This document shows, in pieces, positions 21,107 through 31,683 of a stretch of DNA of 64,000 nt (position 1 is its first letter; every line of letters starts with the position of its first letter). The translations under genes were made by a program, and so were the position numbers. Source of the stretch: an uncultured Limimonas sp. (GTDB lineage Bacteria; Pseudomonadota; Alphaproteobacteria; Kiloniellales; Rhodovibrionaceae); assembly GCA_913055855.1 (NCBI GenBank), contig CAJXKW010000003.1, forward strand, positions 1-64,000, read 5' to 3'. The notes under the pieces were generated by a model. The model saw only the letters and a program-made list of their open reading frames with translations, was not told where the DNA came from and did not search any database.

Positions 21107-22456
21107 TCAGGATCCGGCGGCGTTGCCGTCGTCTTGCCCGGCGCCGTCGTCTTGCCCGGCGCCGTCGTCCCCGGCGCGCTGGCCGCGCAGCCGGGCGAAA
21201 TACGCCAGACGCTTGCGCATCTCGCGCTCAAAGCCGCGCTCCACGGGCCGGTAGAAACGGCGCCGGGCCATGTCCTCGGGAAAGTAGTTCTGGCCGGAGA
21301 ATCCCTCGGGCGCATCGTGGTCGTAGGCATAGCCCGCGCTGTAGCCCAGATCGCGCATGAGCTTCGTGGGCGCATTCAGGATGTGCTTGGGCGGCATCAG
21401 CGAACCGGTCTCCTTCGCCGCCCGATATGCCGCGTTCAGCGCCGCATAGGCCGCGTTCGACTTGGGGGCGGTGGCGAGGTACAGCGTCGCCTGTGCCAGC
21501 GCAAGCTCGCCCTCGGGGCTGCCCAGGCGGTCATAAGCGTCCCAGGCGCCTTGCGCCTGATGAAGCGCCTGCGGGTCGGCAAGTCCCACGTCCTCGACAG
21601 CGAAACGCAGCAGCCGCCGCGCGATGTAACTGGGGTCCTCGCCGGCGGTGAGCATCCGCGCAAGCCAGTACAGCGCCGCATCCGCATCCGAGCCGCGCAG
21701 GGACTTATGCAGCGCGGAAATCAGGTTGAAATGGCTGTCCTGCGCCTTGTCGTAGACGGGCGCGCGGTGCTGGACCACCTCGGTCAAGGCTTTGGTGTCC
21801 AGGATCTGGCCGTCCTCGCGCGCGAACAGCATCTCCGCGAGGTTCAGCAGATAACGGCCGTCGCCGTCGGCCATGGCGATCAGGGCCGCCCGGGCCTCGG
21901 CGTCGAGCGGGAGGCTGCGCGCCGTTTCGCGTTCGGCGCGCGCCAACAGGGCTTCCAGCGCGGCCGTGTCCAGACGCTTGAGCACCTGAACCTGGCAGCG
22001 CGAGAGCAACGCGGCGTTGAGTTCGAACGAGGGGTTCTCCGTGGTCGCGCCCACCAGCACCACGGTGCCGTCCTCGACATAGGGCAGGAAGGCGTCCTGC
22101 TGCGCCCGGTTGAAGCGATGCACCTCGTCGACGAAAAGCAGCGTCCCCTGCCCTTGCGTGTGGCGGTTCCGGGCGCGCTCAAATACCTTTCGCAGATCCG
22201 CAACACCGGAGAACACGGCCGAGAGCGGCTCGAAGACGAGATCGCTGGCGTCGGCGAGAAGGCGCGCGATCGTGGTCTTGCCGCAGCCCGCCGGTCCCCA
22301 GAGGATCATGGACGCGAGCTGGCGCCGCGCCACCATTTGCCCCAGCGGCGCATCGGGCCGGAGCAGATGGTCCTGGCCCAGGACGTCGTCGAGCTTCGCC
22401 GGCCGCAACCGGTCGGCGAGCGGGCGCGGGGCCTGGGATTCGAACAGGGTCGCCAT
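21107..22456 (-). CDS. rarA: Replication-associated recombination protein A (AAA ATPase)
   Basis: LRPAKLDDVLGQDHLL, WGPAGCGKTTIARLLA, FVDEVHRFNRAQQDAFLPYVEDG. Confidence 0.94.
   Translation of the reverse strand: MATLFESQAPRPLADRLRPAKLDDVLGQDHLLRPDAPLGQMVARRQLASMILWGPAGCGKTTIARLLADASDLVFEPLSAVFSGVADLRKVFERARNRHTQGQGTLLFVDEVHRFNRAQQDAFLPYVEDGTVVLVGATTENPSFELNAALLSRCQVQVLKRLDTAALEALLARAERETARSLPLDAEARAALIAMADGDGRYLLNLAEMLFAREDGQILDTKALTEVVQHRAPVYDKAQDSHFNLISALHKSLRGSDADAALYWLARMLTAGEDPSYIARRLLRFAVEDVGLADPQALHQAQGAWDAYDRLGSPEGELALAQATLYLATAPKSNAAYAALNAAYRAAKETGSLMPPKHILNAPTKLMRDLGYSAGYAYDHDAPEGFSGQNYFPEDMARRRFYRPVERGFEREMRKRLAYFARLRGQRAGDDGAGQDDGAGQDDGNAAGS
21125..21170. repeat. 18-bp tandem repeat (about 2.5 copies) within the rarA 3' end
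   Basis: GCCGTCGTCTTGCCCGGC x2 + GCCGTCGTCC; encodes GDDGAGQDDGAGQDDG tail. Confidence 0.9.
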
Positions 22457-22635
22457 GGCGTTAGCGTGCCCCGACGGACGGTTCCGGCGCAACATGCCGG
22501 CGAACGTCGGCGGGGCGCGGCGCCGCAACCACGCCATCGCGCCTGGGCCAGCCGCGCCCGGAAAACAGCGAAACGGCGCACGCGGGGGCGGCGCGTGCGC
22601 CGGCGGACGATCCGTTCGGCCGGTCGCGGTCTTGC

Positions 22636-23109
22636 TTACGCGACGGAACTGAACGGTGGCCGTGCACCCAGCCGGCTGGCCGCCCAGTAGCCTTCGACGC
22701 GCTGAAGCGAATCGTTGGTCTGCGAAAGCGTCTGGCGGTCCACGCCGCTATTGGCGAGTTCCTGCGCCTGATTGTTGAACATCTCGTCGAGATGCCGGCA
22801 AATGGTCAGCCCCTTCTCGGAGCAGCGCAGATGCGTCGCCCGCTTGTCGTGGGGCGAGCGCTTCTGGATGAGATAGCCCAACTCGACCAGCTTCTTGACG
22901 TTGTAGGATACGTTGGAGCCCAGATAGTACCCGCGCTGCGTGAGCTCGCCCACCGTAAGCTCGAGATCACCGAGATTGAACAGGATCATCGCCTGCACGG
23001 CATTTAGGTCGCGCACCCCCAGGCGGTCCAGCTCGGCCTTGACGACCTCCATGCACTGACGGTGCAACCGCTCGATCAGCGCGATCGTCTCCAGATACGT
23101 TTCCTTCAC
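22636..23109 (-). CDS. MarR/winged-helix transcriptional regulator
   Basis: NAVQAMILFNLGDLELTVGELTQRGYYLGSNVSYNVKKLVELGYLIQKRSPHDKRATHLRCSEKG; GTG start chosen. Confidence 0.85.
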   Translation of the reverse strand: MKETYLETIALIERLHRQCMEVVKAELDRLGVRDLNAVQAMILFNLGDLELTVGELTQRGYYLGSNVSYNVKKLVELGYLIQKRSPHDKRATHLRCSEKGLTICRHLDEMFNNQAQELANSGVDRQTLSQTNDSLQRVEGYWAASRLGARPPFSSVA

Positions 23110-23368
23110 GGGCAGCCCCCTTTCGCCTTTAACCCTAACCGGCAACGGATCGTCGTCGAACCGATCGGGATTTATAGCTGTTTTTCCTTAACGCAGGGTT
23201 ACCTTCGGTCACCCCGTTCTGGTATCGAAACAACGTCGTGCAACTTCACCCAAAGTTGATTCGTTTGCACCCAGAATAACCGGAGGCCAATGCCAGTATT
23301 CCCGGCAAGCCGGTTGCAATGCATGTGCCTCCCAATACGGTCAACCCTGACGGATTGCCCACCTCGTT

Positions 23369-24493
23369 CTATTCTTCCGTATCGAACGTCAATTCGCGCG
23401 CGCCGATCGGGTCGAAGTACGCGGCGATGGCCGCATCGTCGACGTCGGCGACGCGCGCGGGCGACCACCTGGGCGCCTTGTCCTTGTCCACCAGCACCGC
23501 CCGGATGCCCTCGCGAAAGTCGTGGCCGGCCATGCATCCCTGACTCAGGCGGTACTCGGTCGTCAGGCAGGTATCGAAGTCCTGTTCCGCCGCCCGTCGC
23601 AGGGCGGCGAAGGTCAGTTTCAGCGACGTGGGCGACATCCTGTCCAGCGTCGCGCGCGTGCGCTGCGCCCAGTCGCTGCCGTCGCGCTCGAGCGCGTCCA
23701 GGATGCCTTCGACGCTGTTCTTCCCGAAGCAGGCGTCGATCTGCGCGCGCAGTTCCGCCAGCGGCGCCGGCCCGGGATCCTGGGCACGCGCCGCGATGGC
23801 GCTGTCGATGGTGGCGCGCATGTCGCGCTCGTTCGACACGGCGACCAGGGAATCGGGAATGGTCAGGAGCGCGTCGCTGGGCACATAGTGCGTCGCGAGG
23901 CCGGCATAGACGGCGTCGGCGGGGCCCAGGCGCGCGCCCGTAAGGGCCATGTAGGTGCCGATCTCGCCGGGCAGACGGGCGAGCACATAGGTCGTGCCCA
24001 CGTCCGGGAAGAAACCGATGCCCGTCTCCGGCATGGCGACCTGCGTGCGGTCGCCGGCGACGCGATGGCTGCCGTGAACGGAAATGCCCACGCCGCCGCC
24101 CATCGTGGCACCGTCGATCAGGGCCACGTACGGTTTGGAAAACCGCCTGATGCGCCGGTTGACCGTGTACTCTTCGGCGAAAAAGCGCTGCGGCAGGTCG
24201 CCGCCATCGCGCGCCGACTGCCAAACCGCGCGCACGTCGCCGCCAGCGCAAAACGCCTTGTCGCCGGCGCCGTAGACGGCCACCGCCCGCACGCCCGGAT
24301 TGTGGTGCCACGCGGCGAGATAGGAATCCATCTGCCGGATCATGTCCAGCGAGAGGGCGTTCAAGGCCTTCTCGCGGGTGAGGATGATCTCGGCGAGCGG
24401 GCCGCGCCGGCGAAACCGGATTTCCTGCCGCTCGGTGGGGTCCTTGGAGACGGCCTCGCCGCCGCCACTGCCACTCGTCGTCTGCTCGCTCAC
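23369..24493 (-). CDS. Enoyl-CoA hydratase/isomerase family protein, 3-hydroxyisobutyryl-CoA hydrolase-like
   Basis: ILTREKALNALSLDMIRQMDSYL, KAFCAGGDVRAVW, PETGIGFFPDVGTTYVLARLPG; GTG start. Confidence 0.9.
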   Translation of the reverse strand: MSEQTTSGSGGGEAVSKDPTERQEIRFRRRGPLAEIILTREKALNALSLDMIRQMDSYLAAWHHNPGVRAVAVYGAGDKAFCAGGDVRAVWQSARDGGDLPQRFFAEEYTVNRRIRRFSKPYVALIDGATMGGGVGISVHGSHRVAGDRTQVAMPETGIGFFPDVGTTYVLARLPGEIGTYMALTGARLGPADAVYAGLATHYVPSDALLTIPDSLVAVSNERDMRATIDSAIAARAQDPGPAPLAELRAQIDACFGKNSVEGILDALERDGSDWAQRTRATLDRMSPTSLKLTFAALRRAAEQDFDTCLTTEYRLSQGCMAGHDFREGIRAVLVDKDKAPRWSPARVADVDDAAIAAYFDPIGARELTFDTEE

Positions 24494-24632
24494 GCGCCAC
24501 CTCCCCGCCGGTTTGCTCAGGTGCCGCCCCATGCGTGCCCGCCGGGGCGCGCCAGCGCAAGGGGGACGAAGGCGCGCGGCCGAACCGCACCGCACCGGCG
24601 CCGTCCCACCGGACCGGCGCCGGAAGGTCCGA

Positions 24633-25109
24633 TCAAAGGCCGAGGAGGCCGCGCAAACCGCGCTTCTTCTCGACGTATTGCTGGTGGTAATCTTCCGCCG
24701 GCCAGAAGGTTCCGGCCTCCACGATCTCCGTGGCAATGGGGCGCCGGTGCCGGCCGGCGTTCCCTTCCGCGGCGCGGGATTCCTCGGCCAGCCGGCGCTG
24801 CTCGTCGTCGTGGACGAAGATGGCCGAGCGGTACTGGGTCCCCACGTCCGGGCCCTGCCGGTTGACCTGGGTCGGGTCGTGAACCTCCCAGAAGGTGCGC
24901 AACAGATCCCCGTAGCCGATGCGCGCGGGATCGTAGGTCACCTCCACCGCCTCGGCGTGTCCGGTACGCCCGGTACAGACCGCGTCGTAGCTCGGATTCG
25001 GCGTTTGTCCGCCGGTATAGCCCACCCGGGTGTCCGTCACACCCTCGATCTTGCGGAACGCTGCTTCCACGCCCCAGAAGCAGCCGGCGGCAAAGGTCGC
25101 GATGGCCAT
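24633..25109 (-). CDS. msrA: Peptide-methionine (S)-S-oxide reductase
   Basis: [38 protein letters not shown] motifs. Confidence 0.95.
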   Translation of the reverse strand: MAIATFAAGCFWGVEAAFRKIEGVTDTRVGYTGGQTPNPSYDAVCTGRTGHAEAVEVTYDPARIGYGDLLRTFWEVHDPTQVNRQGPDVGTQYRSAIFVHDDEQRRLAEESRAAEGNAGRHRRPIATEIVEAGTFWPAEDYHQQYVEKKRGLRGLLGL

Positions 25110-25369
25110 GGCGTTACCTCCCCGGAAACCAATCACCGCCCATGTGGCTTCGCCGGACGGCCGCGTCCATTCGCCGAACGCGGCACTCACCCGAAAAATC
25201 CACGGGATACGGGCGACGCACATGTTGTTCGCGCCAGCACCGATACGCTAAACCCACGAAAACCGGCGGAGGCGGTCGCAAAAGGCTGCAAAAGGCCTTT
25301 CACCGCATCCGGCAGAACTGCGATACTATCCCAAGATCTTGCGTACCTTGAACGACGTGGCGGGGAGTC

Positions 25370-26167
25370 TTGTTGCATAAGTCCCGGCGACGCGGCGCGA
25401 GCGCGAACGGCGAATCGGGTCCTACCACGCGTCTGCGCGGGGGCACCTTCACCATGATGGTGCTCGACATCCCCGCGGACCAGGACCCGCTGGCCGGCGT
25501 CGAGGCGAAGATCCGGCAGGCGCCCAGCTTCTTCGAAAGCGCGCCGCTGGTCCTCGACCTGCACGACGTCGCCGAGCGCAGCGACGTGGATCTGGAAACA
25601 GTGGCCGGACGCCTGGAGGAGCTGGGGTTCGTGCCGGTGGGAATCCAGAACGGCTCGGACGAACAGAACGCGGCCGCGCTGGCGCTGGGCCTGTGCCCCT
25701 TCCCGCTTTGGCGCTCCGGCCGGCAACGCCCGGAACGCGAGGGCCGGCCGGGCAAGAACGCCACGCCCTCCGACCAGCGCCGGCGCGCCGGGGACAACGG
25801 GGCGGATGCGGACGACGGCCCGGTGGCGGCGCTACTGGTCAAGCAGCCGGTACGCAGCGGGCAGCGCTACTACGCCCGGGGGCGCGACCTGGTCGCCGCC
25901 GCACCGGTAAGCCCGGGCGCGGAACTCATCGCCGATGGGCACGTGCACGTCTACGGGCCGCTTCGCGGGCGCGCGCTCGCCGGCGTGCACGGCGATACGG
26001 GCGCGCGCATTTTCTGCCAGAGCCTGGAGGCGGAACTGGTCTCCATCGCGGGCGCCTATCGGGTGCGCGACGACATCGACGACGCGCTGATCGGCAAGCC
26101 CGCGCAGATTTACCTGAACAAGCAGGAGCGGATCGTGATCGATTCCCTGGTCCGGTCGCACCGCTAG
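25370..26167 (+). CDS. minC: Septum site-determining protein MinC (start uncertain)
   Basis: C-terminal QPVRSGQRYYARGRDLVAAAPVSPGAELIADGHVHVYGPLRGRALAGVHGD beta-helix; upstream of minDE. Confidence 0.93.
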   Translation: MLHKSRRRGASANGESGPTTRLRGGTFTMMVLDIPADQDPLAGVEAKIRQAPSFFESAPLVLDLHDVAERSDVDLETVAGRLEELGFVPVGIQNGSDEQNAAALALGLCPFPLWRSGRQRPEREGRPGKNATPSDQRRRAGDNGADADDGPVAALLVKQPVRSGQRYYARGRDLVAAAPVSPGAELIADGHVHVYGPLRGRALAGVHGDTGARIFCQSLEAELVSIAGAYRVRDDIDDALIGKPAQIYLNKQERIVIDSLVRSHR

Positions 26168-26194
26168 AGCGCGAACGTCCGAAGGAGACCCGCC

Positions 26195-27010
26195 GTGAGC
26201 AAAGTCATCGTCATGACCTCCGGAAAGGGCGGGGTCGGCAAGACCACGTCCGCCGCCGCATTCGCCGCCGGGCTCGCCCAACGGGGGCACACCACCGTAG
26301 TGGTCGACTTCGACGTGGGGCTGCGCAATCTGGACCTCGTCATGGGCTGCGAGCGCCGCGTCGTGTTCGACTTCATCAACGTCATCAACGGCGACGCCCG
26401 GTTGAATCAGGCGCTGATCAAGGACAAGCGGCTACAGAACCTGTATATTCTGCCCACCAGCCAGACCCGCGACAAAGAGGCACTGACCATCGAGGGCGTC
26501 CGGCGCACGCTCGACCAGTTGCGCGAGGACTTCGATTACATCGTCTGCGACAGTCCGGCGGGCATCGAGAAAGGCGCGGTGACGGCGCTATACTTCGCGG
26601 ACGAGGCCGTCATCGTCACCAACCCCGAGGTGTCCTCCGTGCGCGACAGCGACCGCATCCTGGGGGTGCTACAGTCCAAGTCCAGGCGCGCCGAAGAAGG
26701 CCTGGACCCCGTGGGCGAGCACCTGCTGCTGACGCGCTACGACCTCGACCGGGTGGAACGCGGCGAGATGCTCAGTGTGGACGACGTGCTGGACATCCTG
26801 GCCATCGACCTCCTGGGCGTGGTGCCCGAAGATCAGGCCGTGCTGCGCGCCTCCAACGTGGGCCAGCCGGTAATCCTTGACGGGGAATCCTCGCCGGGCC
26901 AGGCGTACCGCGACTCCGTCTCCCGGTTCCTGGGCGAGGACATTCCGCACCGCTTTCTCAAGCGCGAGAAGCGGGGCGTCTTCCAGCGCCTGTTCCGGAG
27001 GTCGGCATGA
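26195..27010 (+). CDS. minD: Septum site-determining protein MinD
   Basis: VIVMTSGKGGVGKTTSAAAFA deviant Walker A; C-terminal amphipathic helix. Confidence 0.97.
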   Translation: MSKVIVMTSGKGGVGKTTSAAAFAAGLAQRGHTTVVVDFDVGLRNLDLVMGCERRVVFDFINVINGDARLNQALIKDKRLQNLYILPTSQTRDKEALTIEGVRRTLDQLREDFDYIVCDSPAGIEKGAVTALYFADEAVIVTNPEVSSVRDSDRILGVLQSKSRRAEEGLDPVGEHLLLTRYDLDRVERGEMLSVDDVLDILAIDLLGVVPEDQAVLRASNVGQPVILDGESSPGQAYRDSVSRFLGEDIPHRFLKREKRGVFQRLFRRSA

Positions 27011-27306
27011 GTCTTCTGGACATGTTCCGTCGCCAGCCCAACAGCGCCCAGCAGGCGCGCGAGCGCCTGCAGATCCTGCTCGCGCACGAGCGGGCCGGTG
27101 CGGACAGCCCCGACTACCTGCCGCAGCTTCAGCGCGAGCTTCTGGAGGTGGTGAAAAAGTACGTCAACGTCGACGACGACAAGGTGCAGGTCCAGCTCGA
27201 CAACAGCACCGACGTCTCGACGCTTGAGGTCAACGTGGAACTGCCCGAGGCGGCGGCCCAGCCGCAACCGGAGCCGCAGCGCGGGCAGCGGCGCCGGCGC
27301 GCCTGA
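27007..27306 (+). CDS. minE: Cell division topological specificity factor MinE
   Basis: 99 aa; AGADSPDYLPQLQRELLEVVKKYVNVD; overlaps minD stop. Confidence 0.95.
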   Translation: MSLLDMFRRQPNSAQQARERLQILLAHERAGADSPDYLPQLQRELLEVVKKYVNVDDDKVQVQLDNSTDVSTLEVNVELPEAAAQPQPEPQRGQRRRRA

Positions 27307-27342
27307 CCGACACGGCTCCCGGTCGCGCTGCGGCCCGTCGCG

Positions 27343-28458
<1,116 letters not shown>

Positions 28459-28598
28459 TCACAGCGCCGGCATCCTAGGCCGCGCCCGGCGGTGCCACAA
28501 CCCTCCCCCGCCGCCGGCCGCGGCGTGCGACACCATGGCATGTCGCCGCGGCGCCGAACGGGCGGCGGGCTTCCGGAGCCGGTCCTGCCGTCTCCCCG

Positions 28599-29906
28599 TC
28601 AGGCGGGCTTGCCTTCGGCTTTCGCCAGCGCCTGGCTCAGGTCGGCCCGGATGTCGTCGATGTGCTCCAGACCAATGGACAGGCGGACGTAGCCGGGCGA
28701 GACGCCCGTGGCGTTCTGCTCCTCGGGCGTGAGCTGAGCGTGCGTCGTGGTCGCCGGGTGGATCGCCAGGGAGCGCGCATCGCCGATGTTGGCCACGTGA
28801 TAGAACAGCTCCAGGCTGTCGATGAACTTGCGCCCGGCCTCGGCGCCGCCGGCGAGTTCGAAGCCCAGCAAACCACCGTAGCCGACGGCGAGATGCCGGT
28901 CCGCGCGCGCGCGCCAGAAGCTTTCCTGTTTGGAGGGATGGATGACCCGCGTGACGGCCGGATGCTCGTCCAGGAAATCGGCCACCGCCTGGGCGTTGCG
29001 GCAGTGCTCGCGCATGCGCAGCGGCAGCGTTTCCAGCCCCTGCATGAACAGGAAGGCGTTGAACGGCGACATCGCCGCGCCGAGGTCGCGCAACAGGGTG
29101 GTGCGCGCCTTGAGAACATAGGCGATCGGGCCCAGCGGCTTCGCCGCCTCGGTCCACACAGCGCCGTGGTAGCTCGGATCCGGCTGGTTGAGCAGCGGAA
29201 ACCGCTCCGGATGCGCGGCCCAGTCGAAGTTGCCGCCGTCGACGATCATGCCGCCGATCGAGGTGCCGTGGCCGCCGATGAACTTGGTCGTCGAGTACAC
29301 CACGATGGCGGCGCCGTGGTCGAACGGCCGGCACAGGACCGGCGCGGCCGTGTTGTCCATGATCAGCGGGATGCCGTGCTGCCGGCCTAGCTCCGCGACC
29401 TCCGCGATGGGAAAGACATGGAGCTTGGGGTTGGGCAGTGTCTCGGCGTACCACGCGCGGGTTTTCGCGTCCGACGCCTCGACGAAGGCGTTGGGGTCCT
29501 CGGGATCGACGAAGCGCACCTCGATGCCCTGCTGGCGCAGTGTGTGCTGGAACAGGTTCCAGGTGCCGCCGTAGAGGTCGGTGGAGGAGACGATGTTGTC
29601 GCCCGCCTGCGCGATGTTCTGCACCGCCATAGCCGAGGCGGACTGCCCGGAGGCGACGGCGAGCGCGGCCGCGCCGCCCTCCAGCGCCGCCACGCGCTGT
29701 TCCAGCATGTCGCAAGTCGGGTTCATGATCCGGCTGTAGATGTTGCCGGGCTGCTCCAGCGCGAAAAGCTGCCGGGCGTGCTCCGTGCTCTCGAACTGAT
29801 AGCTCGTGGTCTGGTAAATGGGCGGCGCCACGGCGCCCGTGGCGGGGTCCGCGCGATAGCCGGCGTGCAGGCAGATCGTCTCCGGATGGCGTGTGTCTCG
29901 GGTCAT
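28599..29906 (-). CDS. O-acetylhomoserine aminocarboxypropyltransferase/sulfhydrylase (Cys/Met metabolism PLP enzyme)
   Basis: HAGYRADPATGAVAPPIYQTTSYQFES, ASGQSASAMAVQNIA, VVYSTTKFIGGHGTSIGG. Confidence 0.93.
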   Translation of the reverse strand: MTRDTRHPETICLHAGYRADPATGAVAPPIYQTTSYQFESTEHARQLFALEQPGNIYSRIMNPTCDMLEQRVAALEGGAAALAVASGQSASAMAVQNIAQAGDNIVSSTDLYGGTWNLFQHTLRQQGIEVRFVDPEDPNAFVEASDAKTRAWYAETLPNPKLHVFPIAEVAELGRQHGIPLIMDNTAAPVLCRPFDHGAAIVVYSTTKFIGGHGTSIGGMIVDGGNFDWAAHPERFPLLNQPDPSYHGAVWTEAAKPLGPIAYVLKARTTLLRDLGAAMSPFNAFLFMQGLETLPLRMREHCRNAQAVADFLDEHPAVTRVIHPSKQESFWRARADRHLAVGYGGLLGFELAGGAEAGRKFIDSLELFYHVANIGDARSLAIHPATTTHAQLTPEEQNATGVSPGYVRLSIGLEHIDDIRADLSQALAKAEGKPA

Positions 29907-30196
29907 CGCGTCGTGCCTCCCGCGTTCGTGCGTTCCGGGAGCGGTGTGACGCGACGCGGGCGAAAACGCAAGGCATGTGCGCGACACGATGCCGCGTGAC
30001 GCGCGGGCCCCGGCACACTGCGGCGGCACGCCGCGTAGCGGATGCCTTGCTGCGCTGCGGCAAGCGCGCGCATATGACGCGCGGCGCATGTCGACCGCGC
30101 GGACGGCGCGAGCTGTCGGTTCCGCCGCCGCCCCGGCCGCGGGCCCGCGGGACAAAGCCGAGACTTAGGAATAGGCACACAACTGGGGGATGCCGG

Positions 30197-30913
30197 ATGG
30201 CAGCGCGCAAGCAGGCACGCACGCAGGCGACCCGGGCCGACACGGCGCGCACACAGACCGTGAAGGTCTGGGACATTTGGGTCCGGGCGTTTCACTGGCT
30301 TTTGGTCGCCGCCCTGGTGCTCGCCTGGTACTCGGGGGAGTACGGCTTCGACGAGCTGGGGGCGAAGACCTGGCACATGCGCATCGGCATGGTGGTCCTC
30401 GGGCTGGTGATTTTCCGCGTGCTGTGGGGTTTCGTGGGCTCGGAGACGGCGCGCTTCAGCCAGTTCCTGCGTGGGCCGCGCGCCATCATGGATTACCTTC
30501 GGGCCAGCCGGCGGGGCGAGCCCACGCCCATCGGCCACAATCCGATCGGCGGCTGGGCCGTGGTTGTCCTCCTCCTCATTGCCGCTGCACAACCGCTCAC
30601 GGGCCTCTTCGCCACCGACGACATCCTGGCCTCGGGCTATCTGGCGGACGATGTGCCGCAAGCCATCCAGGGCGCCATCGGCGGCTGGCACAAGCCGATG
30701 TTCAACGTGCTGCTCGCCCTGGCCGGCCTGCACGTGCTCGCCATCGTGGCGTACCGGTTCAAGGGGGAAAACCTGACACGCTGGATGATCGTGGGACGGC
30801 GCCCCGCACCCATCCACTGGCGCCGGCCGCGCTTCGCCTCACCCGTACGTGCCCTCGCCTGCGCGGCGGTGGCGGCCGTTGTTGCGGTGGGCATCCCGGT
30901 CATCTGGGGCTAG
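30197..30913 (+). CDS. Cytochrome b561-family membrane protein
   Basis: VKVWDIWVRAFHWLLVAALVLAWYSGE, GHNPIGGWAVVVLLLIAAAQPLTGLF; paired with cytochrome c'. Confidence 0.9.
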   Translation: MAARKQARTQATRADTARTQTVKVWDIWVRAFHWLLVAALVLAWYSGEYGFDELGAKTWHMRIGMVVLGLVIFRVLWGFVGSETARFSQFLRGPRAIMDYLRASRRGEPTPIGHNPIGGWAVVVLLLIAAAQPLTGLFATDDILASGYLADDVPQAIQGAIGGWHKPMFNVLLALAGLHVLAIVAYRFKGENLTRWMIVGRRPAPIHWRRPRFASPVRALACAAVAAVVAVGIPVIWG

Positions 30914-31067
30914 ACTGCCGCGTGCGTCGTGTGCACTTGACAGGCGTCCGGTTCATCCGTGGGATCGGACAAGAAGATGCTAATGTTGCGCCGCCGAAAA
31001 AGAACCAGACCGGTCACGGCGGCGCTTCATCGATGCGATCTGGGGGAACAGCAGGAGAGAGGTTCCG

Positions 31068-31550
31068 ATGCGTATCAAGCCTGTGACGCAAACCGCCGTG
31101 GCGCTGGCGGCGCTGGTCGCGCTGCCCGCGGGGGCCGCGGTCGCCGCCGAGGACAAGCCCGCCGAGGAGTGGATTCACGACCGCCAGGCGACGCTCGCGA
31201 TTGCGGGCGCGGCCACCAAGTCGGCGGCATGCGCCATCAAGGGCGAGGGCTGCCCGCGCAAGTTCGATTACCTGGGCCTGCAAGCGCGCGCCATTGCGCA
31301 CGCCGCGAAGCTTGCCCCGGACGCGTTCCGTGAGGGGCCGTTCCCCGACGCGGAGGTCAAGACCACGGCACTGCCCAAGATCTGGGACAACTACGACAAG
31401 TTCGCGGGCGGCTTCGACAAGATGCGCGAGAATGCCATGGCCATGGTGGACGCGGCGAAGAACGAGGACTTCAAGGCCTACGCCGCCGCGTTCAAGAAGA
31501 CCGTGGACACCTGCGAGACCTGTCACGACAACTTCCGCGAAGAGCACTGA
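31068..31550 (+). CDS. Cytochrome c'
   Basis: Signal peptide, four-helix pattern, C-terminal CETCHDNFRE heme motif. Confidence 0.93.
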   Translation: MRIKPVTQTAVALAALVALPAGAAVAAEDKPAEEWIHDRQATLAIAGAATKSAACAIKGEGCPRKFDYLGLQARAIAHAAKLAPDAFREGPFPDAEVKTTALPKIWDNYDKFAGGFDKMRENAMAMVDAAKNEDFKAYAAAFKKTVDTCETCHDNFREEH

Positions 31551-31577
31551 TCCGGATTCGGCCCGAATCAGTGCGGA

Positions 31578-31612
31578 CAAGGGCCGGGGGATCGTCTCCC
31601 GGCCCTTTTTTC
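31578..31612 (+). terminator. Rho-independent terminator after cytochrome c'
   Basis: AAGGGCCGGGGGATCGTCTCCCGGCCCTTTTTT. Confidence 0.92.
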
Positions 31613-31683
31613 GGTCGCACAGCCCCGCCATATCCCAAGCCGAGGTCGAGCCGCGCCACCCGCAAGCCACCAAAGGCCCCGCC

